NCBI GenBank assembly: GCA_022819825.1
Contig: JAJEGM010000012.1
Location: 1 to 64,000 of the forward strand
Length of the DNA: 64,000 bases
Reading direction: 5' to 3'
Source: Acidimicrobiia bacterium
GTDB lineage: Bacteria; Actinomycetota; Acidimicrobiia; Acidimicrobiales; Bin134
The translations under genes and the position numbers were made by a program. The notes beneath the pieces are model-generated. The model saw nothing but the letters and a program-made list of their open reading frames with translations, was not told where the DNA came from and searched no databases. Within the stretch, counting starts at the first letter, position 1. The number at the start of each line of letters is the position of its first letter. This document shows positions 1-7,597 of the stretch, one piece after another.

Positions 1-25
1 CGCCGCTGCACTACCTTCAACCACC

Positions 26-80
26 GGGGGCCTCCCGTCTCTTGGACTATGTGTCAGTCACAAGAATCGGCGAGGCCCCC
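26..80. terminator. Long imperfect hairpin downstream of the frameshifted secreted-protein gene
   Basis: Nine G/C-rich bases at 26-34 pair perfectly with 72-80, three more at 35-37 pair with 68-70, and TCTTG at 40-44 pairs with CAAGA at 61-65, giving about 17 paired bases around a short loop. It lies just after the stop of the minus-strand gene ending at 104, so it could end or protect that transcript. No T-run follows on either strand, so intrinsic termination is uncertain. Positions 81-103 show nothing else. Confidence 0.4.
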
Positions 81-103
81 ACCCTCAGTGGTGGACCCCC
101 AAA

Positions 104-1191
104 TCACCCTGGTCCCAGCTTCGACGCGAAGAGCCCCTTTGCCACCGGGTACCTACGACAGAATTCTTTGACAAGAATCAAGTCGTAATTCAGGTACGGC
201 TTTTGGACCTGCGGATCATGGCTCCTGTCAAGTTCCCTGTTCTCTGAGTTATCAGGAAGGGCAAGATACTGGAACGGATTCAAGTCATTCAATTCCGTAT
301 CAGGAGGCAAACACACTTCGTCATGCCTATTCATAGCCCAATCCCTATAATTACAGAGAAAGAAACCCGGGTATGCAGAGAAAGAAACCTCTATTGGCCT
401 GTAATCCCAAGACAGCATCAATCCACCGCAATACCCTCTGAATGTCATAGTTGGTTCAAAGAGTATGCGTTCAGGTTGATCAATGAGGTTTGTGTCATAG
501 AGCCAACCCGGGCCGCAGTTATGAGGGAAGATTCTCAAGTGTTCAGATGAAGACGCCTCTGTACGACCCTGCCACCTGATGACGGTGTAAGGCACACAAT
601 CGACAATGTCTTCCCATACCTTATCCTCCAAGACTTCAAGCGGACCGCAGACCTCGACTGAGCCTTCCTGAATGCCTATGTAGGGCTTCTTCTTTACCCT
701 CCAACTACCGTCAGCGAGTAGACACCATGCGTATGTATTTCTTACACATGTGTGATTGTCGCCCTGCTGGACAACCTCCGTATCTTCGTCTGGCTCATTG
801 ACAGGCTCGGGGCATCCGCCGGGCACTTGTTGCATGTCGATGCGGAAACGGCAGCGGTAGACGTTCAACAGCGCCTCTTGATTGGCAATGAGGTTGTCGC
901 GAACCGCGATGTCCTGGGCGGTGGTATCACCCGAGAACGGCGCCGGATCCTTGGCCGGCGACCCAGGAGCGCCACCCACACAACCGCCGGGAACCACCTC
1001 GACGTCCACGCCGAACATGCACCGGTACACATTCAACAGCGCCTCCTGGTCGGCGATCAGCCGATCCCGCACCTCCACATCGACCACCGACTGCGCCGCT
1101 GCCCCGAAGCCCCGACAAACCCCAGCCCCGCAGCCAAAACCCCCACCACAACCACCAACCGCGCCAACCGGCCAAAAGTCACCTGCCACAT
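104..1191 (-). pseudogene. Secreted Cys-rich repeat protein, copy 1, frameshifted after the signal peptide
   Basis: Function unknown. An ATG at 1191 opens a signal peptide (MWQVTFGRLARLVVVVGV then a small-residue cleavage region) that matches the intact paralogue at 2204-3283, but the reading frame is lost at about 1101-1102. Here the sequence reads GCTGCCCC on the plus strand where the paralogue has GCTGTCCCC, so one base is missing. The mature frame then runs uninterrupted to the stop at 104: two copies of a 33-residue module (VRDxLIAxQEALLNVYRC ... VPGGC) and a C-terminal region of about 230 residues rich in Cys and Trp. An out-of-frame GTG at 1189 would give the mature frame without a secretion signal. 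The long intact second frame argues for a recent lesion, a frameshifting mechanism at the GGGG run, or an assembly error rather than an old pseudogene. Confidence 0.7.
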
Positions 1192-1220
1192 CGCCCAGAC
1201 ACTACCCCCACGCCCTAAGT

Positions 1221-1237
1221 GGTTGTGAAACACAACC
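1221..1237. promoter_or_regulatory. Perfect 7-bp palindrome upstream of copy 1
   Basis: GGTTGTG-AAA-CACAACC is a perfect inverted repeat centred 38 bp upstream of the ATG at 1191, in the 231-bp divergent gap between the secreted-protein gene and vapB. The size and symmetry suit a dimeric repressor operator or a short leader hairpin. No counterpart is seen upstream of copy 2. Function is inference only. Confidence 0.3.
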
Positions 1238-1422
1238 CCGGCCGGTAGCGTGCGCCGCACCACTCGGGGAAAGTGGGCCAGGTTCCCCCAAGACACTGAC
1301 CACCGCATAACTGCAACCTCACTCGATGATGCCGTGAGGCCTGTGGCTTGCTGGCTTCCAGGAGGGTTTCGGATAAAGTGAACTGGTATCCCACTAAGAA
1401 GTTTCGATGGTACGCTACTGGC

Positions 1423-1668
1423 ATGAGTGGGACGCATACTGTCATGATGGGTGATCGAGGGCGCATCGTGGTGCCGGCTGATGTCAGGGAACGGGCTGGA
1501 CTGGCGGAGGGGACCCCGATGGTGCTCGTCGAGTCTGACGACGGCTTGGTGCTTTTGACCCGAGAGCAGTTGCGGGCCCGCGTTCGAAAGAATCTGGCCG
1601 GGCTCGATCTGGTTGGTGATCTGATCTCGGAGCGACGACTCGATGCGGCTCGGGAAGACGCTTCATGA
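1423..1668 (+). CDS. AbrB/SpoVT-type antitoxin (VapB-like)
   Basis: An 81-residue protein with an N-terminal swapped-hairpin AbrB fold: HTVMMGDRGRIVVPADVRER followed by AGLxxGTP, the usual VapB/MazE DNA-binding signature. The C-terminal half (LLTREQLRARVRKNLAG...) is the expected toxin-binding tail. Its stop overlaps the start of the PIN toxin by four bases (ATGA), the standard toxin-antitoxin arrangement, implying translational coupling and autorepression. The ATG at 1423 was chosen because the AbrB domain begins directly after it; an in-frame upstream start at 1348 would add an unconserved extension, and ATG 1444 would trim the first strand. No clear Shine-Dalgarno is visible. The pair is the only plus-strand insertion in this part of the window and sits between two paralogous genes. 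Confidence 0.85.
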   Translation: MSGTHTVMMGDRGRIVVPADVRERAGLAEGTPMVLVESDDGLVLLTREQLRARVRKNLAGLDLVGDLISERRLDAAREDAS

Positions 1669-2033
1669 GCGTTGTGCTCGACGCGTCGGCGCTCTTGGCG
1701 TACGTCCAAGACGAAGACGGCGCCGCCGCGGTTGAGTCAGCACTAGGGAATGACCCCCGCTGCGGAGCGGCCAACTGGAGCGAAGTCGCCCAGCGCATCC
1801 ACGCCGCGGGTGCCGACTGGGAACTTGTTCGAGCCCTGCTGCTCAGCTATGGCTTGCAGGTTGAGCCCGTTGTGGCGGCCGACGCCGAATGGGCAGCTCG
1901 CCGCTGGGTGCGAGGCGAAGGCCTGTCGCTGGCCGACCGCTTGTGCATGGCACTCGGCGAGCGACTGGAGGCCCCCGTCCTAACCGCCGACAAGGCGTGG
2001 GGCACCGACAACCGCATCATCCAGATTCGCTGA
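1665..2033 (+). CDS. PIN-domain toxin ribonuclease (VapC-like)
   Basis: A 122-residue PIN domain. The acidic active-site residues are recognisable: Asp in VVLDASALLAY near residue 6, Glu in NWSEVAQRI near 39, Asp in LSLADRLCMAL near 92, and Asp in LTADKAW near 110. VapC toxins are Mg2+-dependent endoribonucleases that cut tRNA or rRNA and stop growth when the antitoxin is lost. It overlaps the antitoxin gene by 4 nt. The RNA target cannot be read from the sequence. The following 170 bp (2034-2203) contain only a weak hairpin before the convergent secreted-protein gene. Confidence 0.88.
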   Translation: MSVVLDASALLAYVQDEDGAAAVESALGNDPRCGAANWSEVAQRIHAAGADWELVRALLLSYGLQVEPVVAADAEWAARRWVRGEGLSLADRLCMALGERLEAPVLTADKAWGTDNRIIQIR

Positions 2034-2087
2034 GCGACCTACGAGATCAAATCAGAAGCCATCAGAGCGGGAAGAACTTCAAGTGAA

Positions 2088-2120
2088 CTCCTGGCTGAGG
2101 AGATCATGCTCCTTCAGGAG
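2088..2120. terminator. Hairpin-forming segment between convergent vapC and secreted-protein copy 2
   Basis: CTCCTG at 2088-2093 can pair with CAGGAG at 2115-2120, and an alternative inner stem (TGAGGAG with CTCCTTCA) uses the same bases. It lies in the convergent intergenic gap where a bidirectional terminator would be expected, but there is no T-tract. Confidence 0.25.
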
Positions 2121-2203
2121 TTCGTCGGCGATATCAGACCTTGCCTGATGAATGTCGAATGGCTGGTCTACGGGGACATCAGCTCCCCCAACGGCATGGC
2201 AGC

Positions 2204-3283
2204 CTAGGGGTTCTCTATTCCGAGAATTCTCGCGCAGACTTCAGCCGCCGGGTATCTGTCACAGAACTTTGTGATGAGAACCAAATCGTAATTCAGGTAT
2301 GGTTTCTGTACCTGAGGATCATGGCTCCTGTCAATCTCTCTGTTCTGTGAGTTATTAGGGAGACCTATATATTGAAACGGGCTTAAATCACTCGGATCCG
2401 TGTCGGGAGACAAACAGACATGCTCATATCTATTTGCGGCCCAGTCCCTGAAATTACAGATGGCATTCGTTGGATTTTCTCCCCTTGCATCATATACAAC
2501 AGCTGACACTGGCTCGTAGTACCAAGGCGCAATTGCACCATCGCACAATCCATTCCAACCCATGGTAGGTTCGAAAATACGTTCAAGTCCTTCAGCGAGA
2601 TCTACATCGAGGCCGAGACGCGGGTCGCAGTTGTGGGGAAAAATCTCCAATTGCTCAGGTGAAGCCTCATAAGGCACACAATCGGCAATATCATCCCAAT
2701 GCTTATTCTCGTAGACCTCAAACGCACCACAAACCTGGACAGAGCCTTCGTAGACACCTATGTAGGGTATGTAGGGCTTCTTTTTCACCCTCCAACTGCC
2801 GTCAGCAAGAAGGCACCATACCCTTGTTTGTGTCACGCATGTGTGGTAGTTGCCCTGTTGAGTGACCTCAGTTCCCTCGTCTGGCTCATTGACAGGCTCG
2901 GGGCATCCGCCGGGGACTTGTTGCATGTCGATGCGGAAACGGCAGCGGTAGACGTTCAACAGCGCCTCTTGATTGGCAATGAGGTTGTCGCGAACCGCGA
3001 TGTCCTGGGCGGTGGTATCACCCGAGAACGGCGCCGGATCCTTGGCCGGCGACCCCGGAGCTCCATTTAAGCATCCGCCGGGCACCACCTCCACATCCAC
3101 CCCGAACATGCAGCGGTAGACGTTTAACAGCGCCTCCTGGTTGGCGATCAGCCGATCCCGCACCTCCACATCGCCAACCGTCTGCGCCGCTGTCCCCGAA
3201 GCCCCGACAAACCCCAGCCCCGCAGTCAAAACCCCCACCACAATCGCCAACCGCGCCACTTTCCCCAAAGACCAAGACCGCAT
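2204..3283 (-). CDS. Secreted Cys-rich repeat protein, copy 2 (intact)
   Basis: No known family recognised. A 359-residue protein with a Sec-type signal peptide at 1-34 (Lys/Arg n-region, hydrophobic LAIVVGVLTAGLGFVGA core, cleavage near TAAQ). Two copies of a 33-residue module follow (about 39-71 and 95-127): acidic/basic helix VRDxLIAxQEALLNVYRC, then a short stretch ending VPGGC. Each module has two cysteines, suggesting disulfide-locked units on the cell surface. The rest is a Trp/Cys-rich domain without recognised motifs. ATG 3283 was chosen because the signal peptide begins there; a TTG at 3310 would add nine residues. About 182 bp covering module 2 (2878-3059) are nearly identical to copy 1 (787-968, two mismatches), while the C-terminal regions diverge strongly. 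Confidence 0.8.
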   Translation of the reverse strand: MRSWSLGKVARLAIVVGVLTAGLGFVGASGTAAQTVGDVEVRDRLIANQEALLNVYRCMFGVDVEVVPGGCLNGAPGSPAKDPAPFSGDTTAQDIAVRDNLIANQEALLNVYRCRFRIDMQQVPGGCPEPVNEPDEGTEVTQQGNYHTCVTQTRVWCLLADGSWRVKKKPYIPYIGVYEGSVQVCGAFEVYENKHWDDIADCVPYEASPEQLEIFPHNCDPRLGLDVDLAEGLERIFEPTMGWNGLCDGAIAPWYYEPVSAVVYDARGENPTNAICNFRDWAANRYEHVCLSPDTDPSDLSPFQYIGLPNNSQNREIDRSHDPQVQKPYLNYDLVLITKFCDRYPAAEVCARILGIENP

Positions 3284-3342
3284 CCCCGACACCCTAACCC
3301 CTCCCCTCAAGCGGTCATAACACTGATCGTTGCTCGGTAGGG

Positions 3343-3376
3343 TGGGCGATAATCCCGGCTGGCTGCCTATCGCCCA
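3343..3376 (-). terminator. Hairpin across the cinA stop codon
   Basis: TGGGCGATA (3343-3351) and TATCGCCCA (3368-3376) form a perfect 9-bp inverted repeat with a 16-nt loop. The stop codon of cinA (3367-3369) lies inside it, at the end of the pgsA-cinA gene string, where an operon terminator is expected. There is no following U-run in either direction, so the role in termination or 3'-end protection is inferred from position. Confidence 0.4.
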
Positions 3377-4605
3377 GCCTGGACTCGCATGCGGAGGTTG
3401 TTGAGGATGGAGACGGTGGTGAATTGGCGAGTGCGCTCGCGGTCGAAGGGGAACTTGACCTTGGTGGCCTCTACCTGCCCGTTTACCAGGGTGGCCATCC
3501 AGACGGTGCCGGGGTCTTCGCCGTCGAGAGGGTCGGGGCCGGCGACGCCGGTGACAGCGATGGCGCAGTCGGCGTTCAATAGCTTGGCGGCGCCGTGGGC
3601 CATGGCGGTTACGGCCTCCTCGCTCACTACTGGGCCCTCGGGCACGTCTAGCAGGTCGAACTTCACGTCGCTGGCGTAGGACACCAGCCCGCCGCGGAAC
3701 ACGTCGCTGGCGCCGGGCACAGCGGTGAGGCGGGAGCCGATCAGCCCGCCGGTGAGCGACTCGGCCAGCGCCAGGGTCCAGCCCCGGCTCCGCAGGGCGT
3801 CGAGAACGGCCGATTCCATGGTCTCGTCGTCCACCCCGAACACGATGTCGCCGATGATGCCCCGCACGAGCTGCTCCTCGTTGGCCAAGGTCTCGTCCAC
3901 TTCGGCCTCGCTGGGGGCTTTAGCGGTGAGGCGGACCTTGAGACCCTCCATACCGGAGGCCAAAAAGGCGATGGTGCACTCGCCGGTTTCGTCCAAGCGC
4001 TCGATCTCCTCGTGCAGCTTCTCGGCCAAACCCGACTCGGAGTCGCCCCAAGTGCGCAAGGTGCGGCTCTTGATCACGGCGGTAATCCCCGCCCGCTCTT
4101 TGAGGTCGGGCAGCACGCACTCCCCCACCATCTGCTGCATCTCCCAAGGCACGCCGGGCACGGCGTATATGGCTTTGCCGTCGGTCTCCACCTTGAAGCC
4201 GGGGGCGGTGCCGGGCATCACCGGCAACACCTCGGCCCCGTCGGGCACGTCAGCCTGGCGCAGGTTGTTCTCGGGCATGGCCCGGCCCCGGCCTCCGAAC
4301 ACCCGAGAGATGCGCTCCACAATGTCATCCCGCCGCACCAGCTCCACCCCGAGGGCGGCGGCGATCACATCCCGGGTGATGTCGTCTTGGGTGGGGCCGA
4401 GCCCGCCGCACATGATGACTGAGTCGCTGCGCTCTAAAGCCTGGTTCAGTACTGCCTGCATGCGTCCGAAGTTGTCGCCCACCTTGACCTGGTGGTGCGA
4501 GTCGATGCCGGCCATGGCCAGTTGCTCGCCAATCCACGACGAGTTGGTGTCGACGATCTGGCCGAGCAAGAGCTCGGTTCCAACTGCGATTACTTCACAA
4601 TTCAC
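3367..4605 (-). CDS. cinA: CinA-family protein (NMN deamidase / competence-damage protein)
   Basis: A 412-residue two-domain CinA. The N-terminal MoCF/COG1058 domain starts CEVIAVGTELLLGQIVDTN and contains CGGLGPTQDD near residue 66, as in molybdopterin-binding and ADP-ribose pyrophosphatase-like domains. The C-terminal PncC-type domain (from about 260) has LAESLTGGLIGSRLTAVPGAS and AVTGVAGPDP, the nicotinamide-mononucleotide amidohydrolase signature used in pyridine-nucleotide salvage. It starts with GTG at 4605, 22 bp after the tandemly duplicated 3' end of pgsA, and is the last gene of that string. The pgsA-cinA pairing is common in actinobacteria. Length is normal for the family. Confidence 0.93.
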   Translation of the reverse strand: MNCEVIAVGTELLLGQIVDTNSSWIGEQLAMAGIDSHHQVKVGDNFGRMQAVLNQALERSDSVIMCGGLGPTQDDITRDVIAAALGVELVRRDDIVERISRVFGGRGRAMPENNLRQADVPDGAEVLPVMPGTAPGFKVETDGKAIYAVPGVPWEMQQMVGECVLPDLKERAGITAVIKSRTLRTWGDSESGLAEKLHEEIERLDETGECTIAFLASGMEGLKVRLTAKAPSEAEVDETLANEEQLVRGIIGDIVFGVDDETMESAVLDALRSRGWTLALAESLTGGLIGSRLTAVPGASDVFRGGLVSYASDVKFDLLDVPEGPVVSEEAVTAMAHGAAKLLNADCAIAVTGVAGPDPLDGEDPGTVWMATLVNGQVEATKVKFPFDRERTRQFTTVSILNNLRMRVQAGR

Positions 4606-4624
4606 GCAGGGAGGCTATACCGCC

Positions 4625-4682
4625 GGCTACTGACCCGAGGCGGCAATGGCCTCGGCTATTGGCCCGAGGCGGCAATGGCCCC
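4625..4682 (-). repeat. 29-bp tandem duplication of the pgsA 3' end including the stop codon
   Basis: 4625-4653 and 4654-4682 match at 26 of 29 positions. The copy nearer pgsA supplies the last codons (GAIAASGQ) and TAG; the other repeats codons and stop downstream, between pgsA and cinA. It is one of several such junction duplications in the window. Confidence 0.9.
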
Positions 4683-5237
4683 GGCCCGGCCGTCGGCCCA
4701 GTAGCGCCAGCCGGAATACAGGGTGATGGCCACGGCTAGCCAGATGGCCAGCGACACCGACCAGTCGACGTTCTCCAGCGGAGGCAGTGCGGCCACGGTC
4801 AGCGCCCCGCCCTGCATCAGCGTCTTCAGCTTGGCCGAATGGCGGGCGGGCAGCGAGAGGCCGTCTCGGGCCCATCGGGTGCGCACCGCGCTCATCAGGA
4901 GCTCCCGCGCCGTGATGATCAACACCGGCACCCAGAACAGCCGATCCACGGCCACAAAGCACCAGGCCGCCCCCAGGATCATCACCTTGTCGGCCAGCGG
5001 GTCCAAGAAGGCCCCCCAGCGGCTCTCGCTGCCGGAAGACCGGGCCACCCAGCCGTCGTAGTAGTCGCTGGCGCCCAGCACCCAGCCCATCGCCACCACC
5101 GCCCACGACGTCCCTGCGCTGTCGGAGGCAGCCAAGATCAGCACGAAGAGCACGGGCGACAGCAGAATGCGCCCCAACGTGATCAGGTTGGCGGTCAACC
5201 GCAGATCGGCCCAGGAATAGGCCTCTACTCCGCTCAC
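4656..5237 (-). CDS. pgsA: CDP-alcohol phosphatidyltransferase, PgsA-like
   Basis: A 193-residue integral membrane enzyme of the CDP-alcohol phosphatidyltransferase family; it likely makes phosphatidylglycerol phosphate (or a related lipid) from CDP-diacylglycerol at the cytoplasmic face. The family motif D-G-x2-A-R-x8-G-x3-D-x3-D appears as DYYDGWVARSSGSESRWGAF followed by LDPLADK. Hydrophobic segments flank it (LITLGRILLSPVLFVLILAA, VMILGAAWCFVAV, LFWVPVLIITARELLMSA, and a final one near residue 165). The GTG at 5237 was chosen because the hydrophobic N-terminus begins there and the open frame upstream lies inside rimO. The start overlaps a seven-codon mini-ORF that begins on the rimO stop. 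Substrate within the family is inferred from length and neighbours (ftsK, cinA). Confidence 0.9.
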   Translation of the reverse strand: MSGVEAYSWADLRLTANLITLGRILLSPVLFVLILAASDSAGTSWAVVAMGWVLGASDYYDGWVARSSGSESRWGAFLDPLADKVMILGAAWCFVAVDRLFWVPVLIITARELLMSAVRTRWARDGLSLPARHSAKLKTLMQGGALTVAALPPLENVDWSVSLAIWLAVAITLYSGWRYWADGRAGAIAASGQ

Positions 5238-5257
5238 GGCAACACCGCCGTGCTCAT
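5234..5257 (-). CDS. Seven-codon mini-ORF bridging rimO and pgsA
   Basis: MSTAVLP followed by TGA. Its ATG overlaps the rimO stop (ATGA) and its TGA overlaps the pgsA GTG (GTGA), so ribosomes could step from rimO to pgsA through it. It shares only Met-Ser with the PgsA N-terminus. It may be chance; it is listed because the same bridging geometry recurs at other junctions. Confidence 0.2.
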   Translation of the reverse strand: MSTAVLP

Positions 5258-6510
5258 GGCGATTCCGCCTCGGCCACCAGGTCGGGACCCAGGGCATCAA
5301 CCACCCGCACAGTGTGGAACTGCCCGACGGCCAGATGGTCGGGCACCGAAACGACCCCGTCGATCTCCGGGGCCTCTCGATAGCTGCGGGCAATTCCAGT
5401 CGTGTCCACCAGAACTTCGACTTCGCGGCCGATGAGTTGGTCACGCTTGGTTGCGGTGATCCTGTCTTGGATCTCGGCCAGCTCCCGGCGACGCTCGGCG
5501 GCCAATTCGGCCGGCACCTGCCCGTCGAGGGTGGTGGCATAGGTACCCGCCTCGGCGGAGTAGGTGAAGAACCCGCACCAGTCCAAGCCCACCTCGGCTA
5601 CAAAGTCCAGCAGGGCGTCGTGGTCTGCCTCGGTCTCACCGGGGTAGCCCACGATGAAGTTGGACCGGAACACCGCCTCGGGCCGGCGATGGCGGATATC
5701 GGCGATGCGGGCGGCAAAGCGGTCGCCGTCGCCCCACCGCCGCATCCGGGCCAGGAGCGGCCGGGACACGTGCTGCAGCGACAGATCGAAGTAAGGCACC
5801 TCGGTGGCGTAGATGGCGTCGATGAGCGAATCGGTGAGGTCGGACGGATACAGATACAGCAGGCGCACCCAATCGACCCGCTGACAGAGAGACTCCACCA
5901 GCGGGATGATGCTGCGCTCCCCTTGGCCCTGGTCGCGGCCGTAGGAGGCCAGGTCTTGAGCCACCAGCACCGCCTCTCGCACCCCAAGCGCCTCCACCTC
6001 GGCCACGATGGCCTCGGACGACCGAGAGCGCTGCGGACCCCGGAAGCTGGGAATGGCGCAGTACCCGCAGCGCCGGTCGCATCCCTCGGCGATCTTCACG
6101 TAGGCCCACGGCGCCTCAGCGGGCGGCCGGGGCAGGTTCAGCAGGTCGAATGAGGGCATCTCGGTCACAGGTGCCGAAGAGGGCTTCGCCCCGATGCTCA
6201 CCGACACCCCGAACCCAGCTACCCGGTCGACCTCGGGCAGGGCCTCGGCCAGCTCAGCGCCGTAGCGCTCGGCCATACACCCAGTAACTACCAGTTCGGC
6301 CTCGGCCGCCGAGGAGCGCAGCGCCAGCACCGTGTCCACCGACTCCTGGCGGGCCTCCTCGATGAAGGCGCAGGTGTTCACCACCACCAGATCGGCTTCT
6401 TCCGGCGCGGGGGCCGCGGCCATCCCGTCTCGGACCAGCAACCCCGTGATCTTGTCGGAGTCCACCTGATTCTTGGGACACCCCAGCGTCTCAACCCAAA
6501 ACCGGCGCAT
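5254..6510 (-). CDS. rimO: Ribosomal protein S12 methylthiotransferase RimO
   Basis: A 418-residue radical-SAM enzyme that adds a methylthio group to the conserved Asp of S12. The N-terminal UPF0004 domain carries its three cluster cysteines (VETLGCPKNQVDSD, VVNTCAFIEEA, VTGCMAERYG). The radical-SAM motif is GCDRRCGYCAIP (CxxxCxxC), and the C-terminus (IGREVEVLVDTTGIARSYRE ... VDALGPDLVAE) is a TRAM domain. RimO rather than MiaB is favoured by the CPKNxVDS start and GPQRSR after the cluster. ATG 6510 places the first cysteine at residue 9 as in the family; ATG 6531 adds seven residues and would overlap the antiporter gene by 11 nt. It is followed at once by pgsA. Confidence 0.93.
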   Translation of the reverse strand: MRRFWVETLGCPKNQVDSDKITGLLVRDGMAAAPAPEEADLVVVNTCAFIEEARQESVDTVLALRSSAAEAELVVTGCMAERYGAELAEALPEVDRVAGFGVSVSIGAKPSSAPVTEMPSFDLLNLPRPPAEAPWAYVKIAEGCDRRCGYCAIPSFRGPQRSRSSEAIVAEVEALGVREAVLVAQDLASYGRDQGQGERSIIPLVESLCQRVDWVRLLYLYPSDLTDSLIDAIYATEVPYFDLSLQHVSRPLLARMRRWGDGDRFAARIADIRHRRPEAVFRSNFIVGYPGETEADHDALLDFVAEVGLDWCGFFTYSAEAGTYATTLDGQVPAELAAERRRELAEIQDRITATKRDQLIGREVEVLVDTTGIARSYREAPEIDGVVSVPDHLAVGQFHTVRVVDALGPDLVAEAESP

Positions 6511-6520
6511 CGTATCGACA

Positions 6521-7567
6521 CTAGGTGGCATCGAGGCCAGAACCACCAGCGCCGACCGTCTGCTCCACCAACTCCACCGCCGGCGCAGGACCCAAAGCCT
6601 CTTCCTCATGGTCGGAGATCAAAAACGGCAGCGACACCAGGTACACGGCCAAGAGAAAGGCGCCCTCCCACCAGCGCTCCAAGCCGTCTCCCCGGAACAT
6701 GAACAGCCAGGCGGCAACGGAGATGCCCATCATGATCCACACCGCCAAACCCGAGAGGTTCCCGTCAACCAAGGGCCCGGGGCCCACCAAGGCCACTACC
6801 GCGCTCACCAGCAGACTGTTGAACGTGTTGGAACCCAAGATGTTGCCCACCAGCAGATCGGCCTCTCCCCGGCGGGCCGCCTGCACCCCGGTGATCAGTT
6901 CGGGCAGCGAGGTTCCGAACGCCACCAGCGACAGCCCCACGAATCCCGAGCCCAAACCGACTTCTTGGGCGATGTCCACCGCACCGGTTACCGCCAGCTG
7001 GGCGCCGACCACGGTGGCGGCCAGCCCCAGCACAGTGCGGACCAGCTCGGCAGGCTGGCTTATCGGCTTGTCGGTATGGACGACATCGGTGGAGCTGCCG
7101 TCATAGGCCGGCCGCCACAAGATGGCGGACATGGCCACCACGAAGGCCAGCAGCAAGACGACGCCCTCCCAGCGCTCCAAACCGTTTTGCACCAGCACCC
7201 AGAACAACCCTGCGGCGGCCACCGACACCACGCCCTCCCGCCACAGCGTGCTGTTGGCCACCCGGATGTAGCGGCCCCCCACGGCCACCGCCGCCACCAG
7301 GGCGGAAAAACCCAGCACCAGGCTCAAGTTGGCCACGTTGGAGCCGACGATGTTGCCCACCCCCAAATCGACGTTGCCGTCGGCGGCAGCCAGCCCCGAC
7401 ACCAGCATCTCGGGGGCGCTGGTGCCAAAGCCGATAACCAACGCCCCGATCACGATGGGTGAGATGCCCCGGGCGAAGGCCAGCCGCGACGCGCCGATCA
7501 CCAATTGGTCGGCGCCCAAGGCCAGCACGAGGAGACCCCCGGCCAGAAGCACCGCTGCTAAAGCCAC
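6521..7567 (-). CDS. Calcium/sodium antiporter, CaCA family (YrbG-like)
   Basis: A 348-residue membrane protein of about ten helices with the two inverted alpha-repeats of the CaCA superfamily. Repeat 1 has VIGFGTSAPEMLVS and VGNIVGSNVANLSLVLG; repeat 2 has VAFGTSLPELITG and LVGNILGSNTFNSLL. The conserved Glu in each SAPE/LPE motif binds the cation. Such proteins exchange Ca2+ against Na+ or H+ across the cytoplasmic membrane. The last ten residues of the first hydrophobic half are followed by a short hydrophilic loop (about 190-200), as in the family. It starts with GTG at 7567, 30 bp after ftsK, and its stop lies 10 bp before the rimO ATG, so it is probably cotranscribed. Ion specificity cannot be told from sequence alone. 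Confidence 0.9.
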   Translation of the reverse strand: MALAAVLLAGGLLVLALGADQLVIGASRLAFARGISPIVIGALVIGFGTSAPEMLVSGLAAADGNVDLGVGNIVGSNVANLSLVLGFSALVAAVAVGGRYIRVANSTLWREGVVSVAAAGLFWVLVQNGLERWEGVVLLLAFVVAMSAILWRPAYDGSSTDVVHTDKPISQPAELVRTVLGLAATVVGAQLAVTGAVDIAQEVGLGSGFVGLSLVAFGTSLPELITGVQAARRGEADLLVGNILGSNTFNSLLVSAVVALVGPGPLVDGNLSGLAVWIMMGISVAAWLFMFRGDGLERWWEGAFLLAVYLVSLPFLISDHEEEALGPAPAVELVEQTVGAGGSGLDAT

Positions 7568-7597
7568 AGGAGGAGACTACCGACGCTCAGTCAGCAT

